The notes below the pieces were generated by a model. It was not told where the DNA came from, did not search any database, and worked only from the letters and a program-made list of their open reading frames with translations. DNA of 64,000 bases from Ralstonia pickettii (GTDB taxonomy: Bacteria > Pseudomonadota > Gammaproteobacteria > Burkholderiales > Burkholderiaceae), in assembly GCF_030582395.1 (NCBI RefSeq), contig NZ_CP104382.1, positions 1,054,001-1,118,000 on the forward strand. Reading direction: 5' to 3'. Both the position numbers and the translations under genes were made by a program. Below, piece by piece: positions 63,842-64,000 of the stretch. Position 1 is the first letter of the stretch. The number at the start of each line of letters is the position of its first letter.

Positions 63842-63918
63842 GGCCGCTCCCCTGGCCCGGCCCTGCGGGCACGTTGCCCTTGTCCGGCATAACCCCCGCC
63901 TTGCGCTGTGGCGCTCAT
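63838..63918 (-). CDS. 26-codon ORF overlapping the nfrB start
   Basis: GGGGGAAGC precedes ATG 63918. The frame (MSATAQGGGYAGQGQRARRA...) ends in TGA that overlaps the nfrB ATG (ATGA). The geometry suggests a leader or a translationally coupled micro-protein. The Gly/Arg/Gln-rich sequence shows no fold, so coding is uncertain. It could also be the tail of nothing more than a spacer. Confidence 0.3.
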   Translation of the reverse strand: MSATAQGGGYAGQGQRARRAGPGERP

Positions 63919-64000
63919 GCTTCCCCCAAGGTCTTTTTTCGACGTGCAACGCAACCGCCAGCGCCGCTGCATCCGGCCCAATCGCCTGCTATCGATCGGG

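Noticed and set aside
1..64000. CRISPR arrays, rRNA genes, complete insertion sequences
   Set aside because: No regular spaced repeats, no rRNA-like sequence and no intact transposase gene was seen on reading both strands.

Overview
The window looks like chromosomal or chromid DNA of a Burkholderiales betaproteobacterium, most probably a Ralstonia. The pointers are high-GC coding with many ATGA-overlapping gene pairs, the DUF3348-DUF802-OmpA-DUF2894 gene set, a ligase-associated repair operon, and a CzcCBA-type efflux operon. The genus call rests on recalled gene content, not on a database search.

Layout. Positions 1-6,120 look like accessory DNA. They are less GC-rich by eye and hold mostly minus-strand single genes: hypotheticals, two small membrane proteins, a frameshifted gene, a TonB-domain lipoprotein, a diverged ornithine-carbamoyltransferase relative and an Ig-like lipoprotein. 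Positions 6,470-11,856 look like a mobile-element remnant. Imperfect direct repeats of about 360 bp and clusters of a GGCCACGTTATGC motif flank a TniQ-like fragment and a small cargo: a SLAC1/TDT transporter, an MFS transporter and a divergent LysR regulator.

From about 12.3 kb on, the content is core-like. 12,756-18,731 is a four-gene repair operon (exonuclease, ATP-dependent ligase, Lhr-type helicase, PdeM nuclease) with every junction overlapping. 18,765-22,834 is a stress cluster with a zinc alcohol dehydrogenase, two small proteins, and a manganese catalase divergent from an Nramp metal importer. Next come an NmrA-like dehydrogenase, a DUF2252 protein and an HU protein with a histone-H1-like tail. 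25,802-30,130 is an uncharacterised operon. It resembles a MotAB/ZorAB proton-driven stator with a long coiled-coil tail. 30,429-38,216 holds two methyltransferases, a flavoprotein, a PAS-GGDEF protein and an M1 aminopeptidase lipoprotein. 38,324-44,994 is a heavy-metal RND efflux operon ending in a P-II-like gene. 45,059-49,215 holds an HxlR regulator, tartrate/malate dehydrogenase, an SMR exporter, an azoreductase, and an Rrf2 regulator paired with an NAD(P)-binding protein behind a shared candidate operator. 49,251-55,395 holds a two-component system, a second Nramp transporter, a membrane diguanylate cyclase and an MscS channel.

55,385-63,918 is a minus-strand exopolysaccharide locus of the NfrB/NfrA (phage N4 receptor glycan) type. 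NfrB is an inner-membrane GT2 synthase with a C-terminal MshEN domain, which suggests c-di-GMP control. NfrA is a TPR plus outer-membrane barrel protein. A dedicated UDP-GlcNAc 2-epimerase would supply UDP-ManNAc. A DUF2334 deacetylase-like protein, a TIM-barrel hydrolase-like protein and a small anchored protein of unknown role complete it. This locus and the stator-like operon are the two most interesting systems here.
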